From Caldilineaceae bacterium SB0661_bin_32 (GTDB lineage Bacteria; Chloroflexota; Anaerolineae; Caldilineales; Caldilineaceae): 62,369 bases of DNA. Position 1 is the first letter of the stretch. The number at the start of each line of letters is the position of its first letter. The notes beneath the pieces are model-generated. The model saw nothing but the letters and a program-made list of their open reading frames with translations, had not been told where the DNA came from and searched no databases. The stretch lies in assembly GCA_009841235.1 (NCBI GenBank), contig VXMH01000063.1:1-62369 (forward strand), read 5' to 3'. Positions 44,465 to 53,768 of this stretch are shown piece by piece. A program made the position numbers and the translations under genes.

Positions 44465-46756
44465 TCAGCGGTCGTCCGATAGCTGCAGGCTGGTCAGGAC
44501 TGTCTCGGGTTCCCAGACGCCGAGTTCGACTGCGGGCTTCAACGTTTCAAAGTCGTAGACGACCAAGCGCAACTCATAGTCGCCGGGGGGAAGTTCTGGA
44601 GGGAATTCAAGAATGTGAAGCGTATCGACCAGTTCATCTGCTTGCCATCTGTTCGTGGCGAGAGATCTCGAGTTTTCGAGGACAGCATCATATTGATAGA
44701 CCACGCTGCCCTCAGAATCGTGCAGACGCAGCGAGATTGAATAGATGGCTTCCAGATCGGGGGCGGTATTCCAGTGCGTTGCAATCCACCAGTAGCGATC
44801 CATGTCCAATTCGATCGGTTGATTCAAAGAAAACTGCTCTGTGCCTTGTCCGAGCGCAAACCCACGGAAGGAGATGCCGCCATCGTAGTGAACTGTCAGA
44901 GGCTCCAGTTTCTCATAAAATGTCCAGGGGTGATTCAGTTCAATATCGGCGTAGCTGTGGATCTGAAAGGTTTCGCGAATTTCGCTATTCAGATAGCGTC
45001 CATACTTTTCAAGAATCGCGGTGATTAGCCGGTCGGTATGGTCATTTCCTCCAACCAAGCTGTTGTCCCAGTCCACATAGTGAACTGTGGAGACTTGCTC
45101 CAGTGCGTCAAGCGCAGACTTGATCTTCGGCGCCAGATTGTGCGTTGCAGCCACATGGAGGATGCGAGTTGCCGCGGCGCCTGTATAGAGGTATTCAAAA
45201 CCGGGGTGCGTGCTGACTTCGTTATGCCATGCGTAACCGGAAGTCAGTCCGATCAGATAGACAGTACCAGTTTTCGATGGATTTTTGTTCAATTCAATAG
45301 CCAAATCGGTCCAGATCTGTTCGTATTCCTCATTTAATTCGGGTGCGGTCGCCCACTCCTGGAAATAGGACCTATAAGTGTGCGCACCTTGAGCCAGCAG
45401 CACGCCGCCGACCACTACGCCGACCACTACGCCCAAGAGTATGCCGGCCCTGGCCTCGCCGCGCTTTCCGAGGTGTGACGAATTGTCATGTCCTGAAAGG
45501 AACCGGTTCCGTAAGAGTCGTGCGGTTTCCCACACGCCTGCACTTGTCAACAGATAGACGGCTGGCGTCGCGCCCAGCATCCGCAGAAAGTGGGGTACAA
45601 TACCATCTCTGGACAACATTGCGGGAAGCAGCAGCAGGGTCAGCCAGAGGAGCAGTAAACGAAAGGCTGGCTGCCGCCATCGCCAAACAGCTGTCGCAAC
45701 GCCCCACCAGAAAAAAAACGCTTCCCATATGTTCAGCATGGGCTGCCCAGGGGAATTGTGCCGCCAATTCGGGTCTCCGCGAATGCCAAAGGCGAGCAGA
45801 TGCTCCCATGCGTTTACGAAAAAGGCGCGCAGAAGATCTTCGAGACCCTTATCGGACTGAAAGACTGAAATCTGGCTGCTGCGTGCGAAAAACTGGTCCG
45901 GATTCAGGAAAAAATAGAACACAATTGGCGCGGACACTACAGCGGCCACGCCAACAAAGACGCCTGCCAACGGTATTTCAGCCCGCAAGCGAGAAGTTAA
46001 AGAGGAGAAACGCAGAGAAGAGAGCCCCCTCTCTCTCAGTTCCCGTCCGTTTTCGCTCGCGACCCAGCACAATATAGTACTGATCCCAAAGAGGAGAAAC
46101 AGGAGTGGCGTAAGGCGAGCTGCAATGTAGGTATACGCCAGAAGACCGGCGCACGCTCCTGCCAGGGCAATCCGCCACCGACTCCGGCGCTGCCACCCTC
46201 CCCAGAGCAGCGCCATACAGAGACAGAGAAGCAGGGGCAGAAAGTTGACTCTGAACGCGGTGCGCCCGATGACCGTCTGTGCGAGAGAAACTGCCAACAG
46301 ACCGGCCGCCAAACCACCGATCAGCAGACCTCGCCACGGTGTAGCAGTCCCATTCCTTTCATCCCGTGCAAACAGAAGCCAGCCCAGCCAAAAGACGGCG
46401 AAGACCGTGCCTGAACTGGCAAGTGCCGTGGGTATACGAACTGCCAGTTCCGTGCGCCCCAGGATTGAGATGGCCAGGGCCGTCAGGTAGATTCCCAGCG
46501 GCTCTCTGCCGTTATTCCTGGGAAAGTAGATTGCATGTTCCCCTTGCAGCACTTGTAAAGCGTCGAGGCCGTTTGCCCCTTCGTCGAAGAAGAGTCCGGG
46601 AGGAAGTTCGCTCAGACGATGAAGGCGAAGAATGACAACGGCCAGCGTAAGACAGAACAGGATCGCTACGGTCGCCAGTGTAAGGCGAAAGCGCTTATCT
46701 CCTGACATTTGGGCGAATCTACTCGAATTGGGTCCAGAAGATGGAAATTCAGACAT
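44465..46756 (-). CDS. GT39-family membrane glycosyltransferase with C-terminal beta domain (copy 2)
   Basis: A 763-aa paralogue of the neighbouring GT39 proteins. After TM1 it shows GLFFDEGANGLDALQVLQGEHA, divided here by the same acidic DE pair, then about ten to twelve helices and the C-terminal soluble domain with LRLHDSEGSVV and GDYELRLVVYDFETLKP. An ATG at 46708 (MSGDK) aligns better with the start of copy 1; the longer start at 46756 has AGAGA upstream. The gene lies between the YfhO-like protein and copy 1, all on one strand, so the cluster probably arose by tandem duplication. Confidence 0.87.
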   Translation of the reverse strand: MSEFPSSGPNSSRFAQMSGDKRFRLTLATVAILFCLTLAVVILRLHRLSELPPGLFFDEGANGLDALQVLQGEHAIYFPRNNGREPLGIYLTALAISILGRTELAVRIPTALASSGTVFAVFWLGWLLFARDERNGTATPWRGLLIGGLAAGLLAVSLAQTVIGRTAFRVNFLPLLLCLCMALLWGGWQRRSRWRIALAGACAGLLAYTYIAARLTPLLFLLFGISTILCWVASENGRELRERGLSSLRFSSLTSRLRAEIPLAGVFVGVAAVVSAPIVFYFFLNPDQFFARSSQISVFQSDKGLEDLLRAFFVNAWEHLLAFGIRGDPNWRHNSPGQPMLNIWEAFFFWWGVATAVWRWRQPAFRLLLLWLTLLLLPAMLSRDGIVPHFLRMLGATPAVYLLTSAGVWETARLLRNRFLSGHDNSSHLGKRGEARAGILLGVVVGVVVGGVLLAQGAHTYRSYFQEWATAPELNEEYEQIWTDLAIELNKNPSKTGTVYLIGLTSGYAWHNEVSTHPGFEYLYTGAAATRILHVAATHNLAPKIKSALDALEQVSTVHYVDWDNSLVGGNDHTDRLITAILEKYGRYLNSEIRETFQIHSYADIELNHPWTFYEKLEPLTVHYDGGISFRGFALGQGTEQFSLNQPIELDMDRYWWIATHWNTAPDLEAIYSISLRLHDSEGSVVYQYDAVLENSRSLATNRWQADELVDTLHILEFPPELPPGDYELRLVVYDFETLKPAVELGVWEPETVLTSLQLSDDR

Positions 46757-46834
46757 TCTCTTTTTCAGGGCTTCCCGTCACTATCGGCCGTCGCTGGGGC
46801 GCATATGCGTGCATACGTCGCTCATTGGGGTCTT

Positions 46835-49207
46835 TCACTCAGGCAGCACTTCAAGCGTTCCGATTTCCAGGCGGGCATTGCCGCCATTCAAGGGCACGAG
46901 CGGCTCGTGGGATATATCAGGAAGGTAGAGGCCGGCAATGAGCCGGTATGTTCCCGGGGACAGCGTTTCCGGGACAGTAATGTAATGTGTCGAGTTCAGA
47001 ACCAGCCCCGGTTCCCAACGTTGGTAGGGCGTATATTGTCCGCCGGGCGGGCCATCATGTTGCGAAACGCCCATCCCTGTCTCGTCAACCAGGTGCACAA
47101 ATGCGCTCACAGGAACGCCGGCAGTTTTTACAGACCACCACAGCTGGACGGCCGCCACTTCTCCGGAGCGGGTTGGAGGGGGTGGCCGCACGCCCTCCAG
47201 ACGGACGTTTTCATAGTCGGCGCCTATTGCCGATACTTCCCAGGTGCGGTCCGTGATTCCTGAGGCCGCCACCACCATCAGTGCACCGATTGCAAGCCAA
47301 CCGCCCAGCGGCAAGTAACGCCGGTAAGCCCAGAGAGATGGTTTCCTACCCGGCCAGACCGTTCCCGCCCCACTTGATCCCAGATACAGCAACGCAAACA
47401 CTGCACTCCAACCGACTGCCGTCAGGAGTCTGCCGAGCCAGACCGAGCGTGTAGGGCTCCATGCAAATACAACATCGTGCGTGCCAGGTGGAATCTGCAC
47501 GCTGGCGAGGGCGAGCTGGCTCGCTGGCTCAACTTTTGCCTGAATTCCATCAAGTGTAACTTGCCAGGAAGGGAAGTAGAACTGGTGGAAGAGAAGACGG
47601 AATGCTTGCTGCGTTGTGACCTGGAAGTGGTGTTGAAGAAGGCCACTGCGTACCGGCGCCACTGCCAGAGTCTCAATCGAGTCCGGCATTGTCAGCTCTT
47701 CCCAGGGAGGGCCCCCTATCGTACGAGGATCCACATCAACCCAGACAGGCATAAACTCTCGCGGCCAACTGCCGATCCCATTACCCTCCGAATCGAGTTC
47801 CCATGACTGAGAATTCCAATGCCACAGGGCTGGCGCCGAGAGGTCCTTATAGCGGAAATCGTCGTCCGTCGGATAGTCCAGACCGACAGTCGAATAGAAG
47901 ACGATGTACGTTGAGAATGCTATGGATACAATTGGCGCTATGTAGGCTGGCAAGCGTCGGAGCGCCTGCAGCTGTTCCAGGCATACTGCCAGCAGCAATG
48001 ATGTGCCGAAGGCGACGAACAGCTGCCAGCGCCAGGGGAACTGCAGTTTTTCAAATAGAAACTCGAAGCTGGCCCACAGCCAGTAACTGGCCGCAGTGGT
48101 CAACCAGACAGCCAGAATCGTGGATGACAGCACAACAAAAGTGAAGAGGCGAAGATTGCGCGCCTTCGAGGCCAGGAAAACATAGAATGCGAAAATGCCA
48201 ATCGGGATTGTATATATGGGAAGGAAAAACGTTGGATAGTGGGGATAGTTGTAGGAATAGATGAGGGCAGGCTCGAACAGATCATTCCAGCCGGCCATGT
48301 GGTACATCCACCCGCCAAAAACGACTCCTTTGCTAACATCAACCCAGTTCATCTCCAACAGGACCGGCAGGGTGGACCATGATGTCAGGAGTATGCCGAC
48401 GGCGCCAAAGCCGGCCATCGTCAGTCCAGCCTGGACCGGGGAGACTGCCTCCACGCGATATCGTTGCAGGGCAAGAAGGGCAAGGACGATTGCAAAGACC
48501 ATCACTGTCATAAGCGCTGTCAGGTGATGCATCAGAATCAGGCCGCCAAAAGCAAGCCCTGCTTTGGCCAAAGACGGGCCACAGGCGCGCGCCCGCTGCA
48601 ATGAACTTTCTGTGTCAACAGTCGCTCCATTCCCCTGACGTGAGAGAGCCGACACGGCCTGAATTCCGTAGAATGAGACCAGTGGCAGCCACATGAAGGT
48701 AGTAAGTTCAGGAAAGGCGCCCCTTTCAAAGAGATCTATCATGCGATAGGGATGAAACTGATAGCAGACAGTACAGGCGGCGGCAGGCCAAACCGCGAAG
48801 AATCGTCGCGCCAAGCGATACATCCACAGCGCTGAAAGGGCAAAGCCGGCTGCTATGGGGAGGCGCAGGCTGGCCACCATATCCAGCCCAGCCAGGTTCA
48901 GGAGCGCGGACGGATAATAGAAGAGAGGCGGGTAATAGTTGAGTACGGGGTAACCGTACCCGAAACTGTAATCCGGGAACCAGCGTGGATAGAGAACGCC
49001 TGCGCGCAGCGCATCTGCCAACGCACGAATCCGGTGCATGTGAATCAGTCCGTCGTGGGTTGCAGAGGGCCAAGCATCCGTCAACCAGAGGACCAGTGCG
49101 AAGGAGGAAAACACCAGGCACAGGACCACTAAGCGGTCCTGTTGGACAGTTGCCTTCATTTTTCGTTTGGGGGGTTTTTCGCGTGAGGCGTCAAGTTGCA
49201 TCTTCAT
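46835..49207 (-). CDS. Large polytopic membrane protein, '6-pyruvoyl-tetrahydropterin synthase-related' type
   Basis: A 790-aa multi-pass membrane protein with about 13 helices and a short basic N-terminus. The first outside loop reads WPSATHDGLIHMHRI, and PDYSFGYGYPVLNYYPPLFYY follows; both are typical of the YfhO-like GT-C group annotated in Chloroflexota as 6-pyruvoyl-tetrahydropterin synthase-related. It has an equivalent acidic Asp but not the DE pair of GT39. It ends with a ~115-residue beta domain (LSPGTYRLIAGLYLPD). Its start codon overlaps the stop of the upstream GT39 gene by 4 bases (ATGA), a sign of translational coupling. A glycan polymerase or lipid-linked sugar transferase role is inference. 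Confidence 0.8.
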   Translation of the reverse strand: MKMQLDASREKPPKRKMKATVQQDRLVVLCLVFSSFALVLWLTDAWPSATHDGLIHMHRIRALADALRAGVLYPRWFPDYSFGYGYPVLNYYPPLFYYPSALLNLAGLDMVASLRLPIAAGFALSALWMYRLARRFFAVWPAAACTVCYQFHPYRMIDLFERGAFPELTTFMWLPLVSFYGIQAVSALSRQGNGATVDTESSLQRARACGPSLAKAGLAFGGLILMHHLTALMTVMVFAIVLALLALQRYRVEAVSPVQAGLTMAGFGAVGILLTSWSTLPVLLEMNWVDVSKGVVFGGWMYHMAGWNDLFEPALIYSYNYPHYPTFFLPIYTIPIGIFAFYVFLASKARNLRLFTFVVLSSTILAVWLTTAASYWLWASFEFLFEKLQFPWRWQLFVAFGTSLLLAVCLEQLQALRRLPAYIAPIVSIAFSTYIVFYSTVGLDYPTDDDFRYKDLSAPALWHWNSQSWELDSEGNGIGSWPREFMPVWVDVDPRTIGGPPWEELTMPDSIETLAVAPVRSGLLQHHFQVTTQQAFRLLFHQFYFPSWQVTLDGIQAKVEPASQLALASVQIPPGTHDVVFAWSPTRSVWLGRLLTAVGWSAVFALLYLGSSGAGTVWPGRKPSLWAYRRYLPLGGWLAIGALMVVAASGITDRTWEVSAIGADYENVRLEGVRPPPPTRSGEVAAVQLWWSVKTAGVPVSAFVHLVDETGMGVSQHDGPPGGQYTPYQRWEPGLVLNSTHYITVPETLSPGTYRLIAGLYLPDISHEPLVPLNGGNARLEIGTLEVLPE

Positions 49208-51378
49208 TCTACCTGCAGGAACGCCAGGACAGCCTCAGGCTTCCAGACGCCGAGTTCAACCGTTGGTTGCAATGTCTCATAGTCATAGACGATCAGGCGC
49301 AGCTCGTATTCGGCGGGCTTGAGATCCGGGGGAATCTCCATGTGGTAGAGCGTTTCGACCGGCTGTTCCGGGGGCCAATTATTTGTGCGGGAATAGTTCG
49401 GGTCGAGAAGGACAATGTCCCTCTGGTAGACGCCACCACCTTCAGAATCGTGCAGGCGGAGGGACAGCGCAAACTCGGTATCCAGGCCGGGAGCGGTCTG
49501 CCAACGCATGGCGATCCAGAAGGTGCGTTCCGGTCCCAGCTTGATCTGTGGCTGCGCGGCAAGTTGCGTGTCCCCCTGGCCCAGGGCAGTTCCGAGAAGA
49601 GATATACCCCCGTCATAGTCGACAGATGGCGGCCCCAAACTTTCATAGAAAGTCCACGAACGATCGAGAGCGACGTCGGAGAAGGTGTGCACCTGCAAGA
49701 AGGCGTGTTGTTGGCTTCCAAGATATGTACCGTATTTTTCCAGGAGAGCAACGGTGTATTCTTCACCTCCACCTATCCATCCCAGCGCGTCGTTCCAGTC
49801 TACAACCTTTACGATCGAGACCTCTTCGTTGGATGCAAGGATGGATTCGATTCTTTGCGGGAGATGCGTCATGGTCGAATGAATGACGTGTGCAGGCGCC
49901 TCGCCCTGGTAGAGGTAGTCGAAGCCGTAATGGTCATTCGACAGCTGATAGGGAATCAGGTAGACCGACCGGGCGTCAGAGGGCTGCATGTTCAGAACGT
50001 GGGCCGCTGCGGCTATTTCCGCGTCGGCCGCAGCGTAGTAGTTAGGCGTGCCCACCCACTGGTAAAAGTAGGTGCGATAGGCAAACGTGCCCTGAACAAG
50101 AATGAAACAGGTGACAAGGAGCCCCACAACAGCGGCGGCGGTCGCGTTGTTGAAGGAGATACGCCCCTTCAAGAGGCGAGCCGCTTCCCAGATGCCAACG
50201 CCCACCAGGAGGTAGGCGGCCGGCGCGGCTCCGATTATACGCAAGGCGTTTGGCCCATGTCCTCTGTTATAGGACAACATTGCCGGCAGCAGCATTACGC
50301 CCAGCCAGATCAGCAGCAGGCGACAGGGAGGCCGTCTTCGCCAGCGCCACAGGGACATACCCACACCGGCCCAGAAGAAAAGAGCCTCCCATGGACTGAG
50401 CAGAGGCTTTCCTGCGAAATTGTAGTTCTCGTTCGGATCTCCCGCCACGCCGAATATCAGGAGGTAGTCCACCACGTTGTTCAGGAACGCGCCCAACTGT
50501 GTACGGCGGCTATCAAGCGAGAGCGAGATTTCCCTGCTGCGAAAGAAGAAATCATCGGGATGGAGGATGAAGTAGGTTAGAATCGGCGCTGCTACCAGGC
50601 CGGCGACGGCGACGAAAAGGCCAGCCTTGGGCCATTCGGCCTTGACCCTTGCTTTGGCGGCATCGCCAAAGGGAATCAGAAAACTCAGCCCAAAAAGGAG
50701 AAACAGGAAGGGAGCGAAGCGGGCCGGAATATAGGTGTACAGCAACAGACCGGCGCATGCCCCTGCCAGCGCCAACCCCCACCACGACGCTTTGCGCCCG
50801 TCAGAGCGGCCCCACGATCTCCAGAGCAGAGCCAAACTGAGAGCGAGAATGAGCGGCAGGAAATTTGCTCTGAATCCCCCACGTGCGAGAAAGGTCTGGC
50901 TGATAGATGCCGCCATCACACCCGCCCCGATCCCGGCCACAGTGAGTCCCCGCCAGGGCGTGGGGCGGCTGCTCTGTTCGTCGCTACCAAACAGGAGCAG
51001 GCCCAGCCAGAATACGGCCAATACTGCCCCTGCGCTGGCCAAGGCCGGCGGCAGATGAAAGGCCAACAGAGAAGGACCCAGAAGGAGCGTGGCGAGCGCG
51101 GTTGCGTAGATTGCCAGCGGCTCGCGTCCGCTCGCCTTTTCGGCAAAGAAGAGATGGTGTTGTCCCTGCAGCACTTGCAGGGCGTCGACGCCGTTTGCCC
51201 CTTCATCGTTGATAATGCCAGGCGGAACTTCGGAGAGGCGATAGAGGCGCGTCATCACGACAACAGCGGTCAATGCGATTACAATCCCTAGGGCGACCAG
51301 CGGAACCAGGATCCGATCTTTGCCCTGAGACTGTGTCAGGTTTCGTGCAGAATGACCATCTGGAACCCTGTCGTGCAT
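49204..51378 (-). CDS. GT39-family membrane glycosyltransferase with C-terminal beta domain (copy 3)
   Basis: A 724-aa first gene of the membrane cluster. Following TM1 the loop reads GIINDEGANGVDALQVLQGQHH with the same DE pair, and the C-terminal domain again has LRLHDSEGGGV and AEYELRLIVYDYETLQPTVELGVW. The N-terminus is a 20-residue polar tail not shared with the other copies. Start ATG follows GAGGAG. The three GT39 copies differ enough to suggest different donors or acceptors. Likely builds surface glycan in the envelope (inference from family). Confidence 0.88.
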   Translation of the reverse strand: MHDRVPDGHSARNLTQSQGKDRILVPLVALGIVIALTAVVVMTRLYRLSEVPPGIINDEGANGVDALQVLQGQHHLFFAEKASGREPLAIYATALATLLLGPSLLAFHLPPALASAGAVLAVFWLGLLLFGSDEQSSRPTPWRGLTVAGIGAGVMAASISQTFLARGGFRANFLPLILALSLALLWRSWGRSDGRKASWWGLALAGACAGLLLYTYIPARFAPFLFLLFGLSFLIPFGDAAKARVKAEWPKAGLFVAVAGLVAAPILTYFILHPDDFFFRSREISLSLDSRRTQLGAFLNNVVDYLLIFGVAGDPNENYNFAGKPLLSPWEALFFWAGVGMSLWRWRRRPPCRLLLIWLGVMLLPAMLSYNRGHGPNALRIIGAAPAAYLLVGVGIWEAARLLKGRISFNNATAAAVVGLLVTCFILVQGTFAYRTYFYQWVGTPNYYAAADAEIAAAAHVLNMQPSDARSVYLIPYQLSNDHYGFDYLYQGEAPAHVIHSTMTHLPQRIESILASNEEVSIVKVVDWNDALGWIGGGEEYTVALLEKYGTYLGSQQHAFLQVHTFSDVALDRSWTFYESLGPPSVDYDGGISLLGTALGQGDTQLAAQPQIKLGPERTFWIAMRWQTAPGLDTEFALSLRLHDSEGGGVYQRDIVLLDPNYSRTNNWPPEQPVETLYHMEIPPDLKPAEYELRLIVYDYETLQPTVELGVWKPEAVLAFLQVE

Positions 51379-51643
51379 TTTCTCCTCTCGATGGTACCGC
51401 TCTCCGTCTCCCGTCCATTGGGTTGAAGTGGATGCCGGCAGGACTGGCTTGCGTTATGGGGCATCCTTCCGAGGAATCGGCATCGTTCAAGCTTATCCTG
51501 GACGTCAGGAGTTCATCAACGGGGCGAAGCCAGATTTGAAAGTCCCGTGACGCCAAGCATTCTTCTGGCTCAACGGCGCTTCACGAAGGGGTTTGGCATG
51601 CCGCCGGACCGCGGCCCGGGGTGTTGCGGGGAGCTGTCAGCCA

Positions 51644-52750
51644 CTACGGAAGACTCTTGTCGTGATGGCTAAGGGGTTCGGCCCCGTCTGCGGTGACGAG
51701 GAAGGCGTCTTCCAGGCGGATGCCGGTTACGCCCGGGATATAGATGCCGGGCTCCAGCATGATCACGTTGCCTTCCTGGAACTGCTCCTGGTTGTAGGGG
51801 ACGATTCGGGGCGCTTCATGGCCGGTCAGCCCGATTCCGTGGCCGGTGTGGTGGGCGTAGACGTCGTAGCCGCCAGCGGCCATGCGGCTGCGCACTTTGC
51901 GGTCCACGTCCTGGGCAACGACGCCGGGCCGAATGAGGGAGACGGCATAGGCGAGGGCTTCTTCAACGAAGTTGTGCATTTCGACTTGCCGGGCCGTCGG
52001 CTGGTCGGCATAGTAGGTAGCGCAGCTATCGGTCCAGTAGCCGTCAACCACGACGCTGAGGTCGAGAATGAAGGAGTCGTCGGCTATGATTTCGTAGTCC
52101 AGAGGGGCGGCGCTCATGTTCGCCGGTCGATGGCCGACGATGCAGTCATTCCCCATCTGGCACCACTTGCCCGCCTCCCGCTCCACGGCTGTCTGCACTT
52201 GGGTCCAGACGTCGATTTCACGCTGGCCCAGGCGGACGGCCTTGCGACCGGCTTCGTGGCCTACCGTTACCAGGCGAAAGCCCTCGCGGATGCGCGCCAG
52301 CTCCTCTTCGGTCTTAACCGCACGCAGCGGCAAGAGCCTGCCCTCCAGCGATAACGGCTCGCAACCCGGCAGCGCTTCCCGGAGCGTTTGCCACAATGCC
52401 AGCGGCAGGCTTTTTTCTTCCACGCCAACCGGGCCGGATGTTCCGGCAACCGTTGAGACCTGCTCCCTCAGCGCATCTGCCAGCCGGCCGGGGGCGTCAA
52501 TCGGTTGCTGTATCGTGTAGTTGACAAAGGGAACGAACGCGCAGCCGCGTTCGGCGCCGAAGGCGGAGGCGCCGGCGGACCCTTCGTCGGCCAGGAGCGT
52601 GAATTGGCCGCGCGCGAAAAGGACCAGAGCGGGCGCGGAAAGATTCAGGCCGGTGAGCCAGCGAACACTGTCGATATCGGAGAAGAGCGCCAGCTCGACA
52701 CCGGTTTCGTCGAGCAGATGCTCCGCACGCCGTCTTTGTTCTCTGTGCAT
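51644..52750 (-). CDS. M24 family aminopeptidase/creatinase-like protein
   Basis: A 368-aa pita-bread-fold metallopeptidase resembling Xaa-Pro dipeptidase. The N-terminal creatinase domain begins RRAEHLLDETGVELALF. Metal ligands are visible as Asp in ILDLSVVVDGYWTD, Asp a few residues later, His in HTGHGIGL, Glu in MLEPGIY and Glu in IRLEDAF. The complete set implies an active enzyme cleaving Xaa-Pro or a related amide. It is the last gene of the catabolic minus-strand run, 88 bp after the aldolase gene. The ribosome binding site is weak (CCGCC). Confidence 0.92.
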   Translation of the reverse strand: MHREQRRRAEHLLDETGVELALFSDIDSVRWLTGLNLSAPALVLFARGQFTLLADEGSAGASAFGAERGCAFVPFVNYTIQQPIDAPGRLADALREQVSTVAGTSGPVGVEEKSLPLALWQTLREALPGCEPLSLEGRLLPLRAVKTEEELARIREGFRLVTVGHEAGRKAVRLGQREIDVWTQVQTAVEREAGKWCQMGNDCIVGHRPANMSAAPLDYEIIADDSFILDLSVVVDGYWTDSCATYYADQPTARQVEMHNFVEEALAYAVSLIRPGVVAQDVDRKVRSRMAAGGYDVYAHHTGHGIGLTGHEAPRIVPYNQEQFQEGNVIMLEPGIYIPGVTGIRLEDAFLVTADGAEPLSHHDKSLP

Positions 52751-52837
52751 TGTGGCGGTATATCCTTGTCCTCAGTTTCCAGGCCGGCGCGGGCGCGAAT
52801 CTGCGCGGAGTTCAGGGCCTGGCGTTTTGATTATATT

Positions 52838-53719
52838 TTACCACGGCATCTCGCGCCCGGAATACTCCCGACCGATGCTGGCCGCCTCCTCGGTTGCCGA
52901 ACCAATCATCACGCCTTCATCGATGCGTTCCGCGACATCATGGGGACGCACGCCATTGAGGAAGAAGAGGCCGGCCGCGTCGCAGGCCGACTTGACGCGG
53001 GCACGGGCCGCGCTCATTTCCTGTGGATAGGGCGGATCGTGGGCGTCAGGGTGGCCTAGGCTCATGCCCATGTCGCCGGGGCCCCACTCGGCGAAAGCGA
53101 TGCCGGGCACAGCCGCGCTGGCTTCGGCGTTCGCCAGGGCGCGGCGGTTTTCGATCTTGAGGCCAAGCATGATTTCGCCGTCCGGATTTAGCGGCCAGAC
53201 GTCAGCTTTCTGAACATATTCCTGCGGCGTAACGCCCCAGATTTCAGCGGCCATGGACTGTCCACCTGCGCCCCTTCTCCCTTGGGAAAGGGCGTTTGGT
53301 CCATCGGAAACGCCAATGGAGGCAACAGGGTAGCGGGAGGATTCGACGAACACACGGACAGCGCCGGGCGTCTCTGCGTGGCAGAGCAGTATCCCGTGAA
53401 CGCCGCGCGCCAGGACCTGTTTGACCATCCAGGCGTTGGCTCGCATCACGTTTTCGTCTGTCCCGTCCGTAGGCAGCGTGCAGATGACGGCGGGAGTCCT
53501 GTGCCCGCTACGCGTCGTTCCCGCATTGGCCAGCCCCCGCATGAACTCGCCCAGCCCGACAGGGTTGAAGGCGCCATGCTCGAACTCGACCATCAGGTAG
53601 TCGGCCCAGGTGTCTCTGTGGGCGATGCCATTCTCGTAGGTCAGTCCACCGCGGACGCCGGTGTAGTAGATGGGCTGGCCAGCCTCCAGCAACTCGATCG
53701 CTCTGTTAATGCGCGGCAT
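52838..53719 (-). CDS. HpcH/HpaI family aldolase (2-keto-3-deoxy-acid aldolase-like)
   Basis: A 293-aa class II aldolase of the HpcH/HpaI/citrate-lyase-beta family. Family members cleave 2-keto-3-deoxy sugar acids such as 2-dehydro-3-deoxyglucarate into pyruvate plus an aldehyde. Signatures are VEFEHGAF near residue 45, LKIENRRALAN with a metal Glu, and WGPGDMGMSLG with the metal Asp. The segment SQGRRGAGGQSM in the middle is a Gly-rich insert. It lies 49 bp downstream of E2 of module B, suggesting it feeds pyruvate or another 2-oxo acid to that complex (inference). Start ATG follows GAGGA. Confidence 0.88.
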   Translation of the reverse strand: MPRINRAIELLEAGQPIYYTGVRGGLTYENGIAHRDTWADYLMVEFEHGAFNPVGLGEFMRGLANAGTTRSGHRTPAVICTLPTDGTDENVMRANAWMVKQVLARGVHGILLCHAETPGAVRVFVESSRYPVASIGVSDGPNALSQGRRGAGGQSMAAEIWGVTPQEYVQKADVWPLNPDGEIMLGLKIENRRALANAEASAAVPGIAFAEWGPGDMGMSLGHPDAHDPPYPQEMSAARARVKSACDAAGLFFLNGVRPHDVAERIDEGVMIGSATEEAASIGREYSGREMPW

Positions 53720-53768
53720 TCAGTTTCCTCGCTCTGAAGTATGGGAAAGTGTCAATGGCGAAGCAGCT

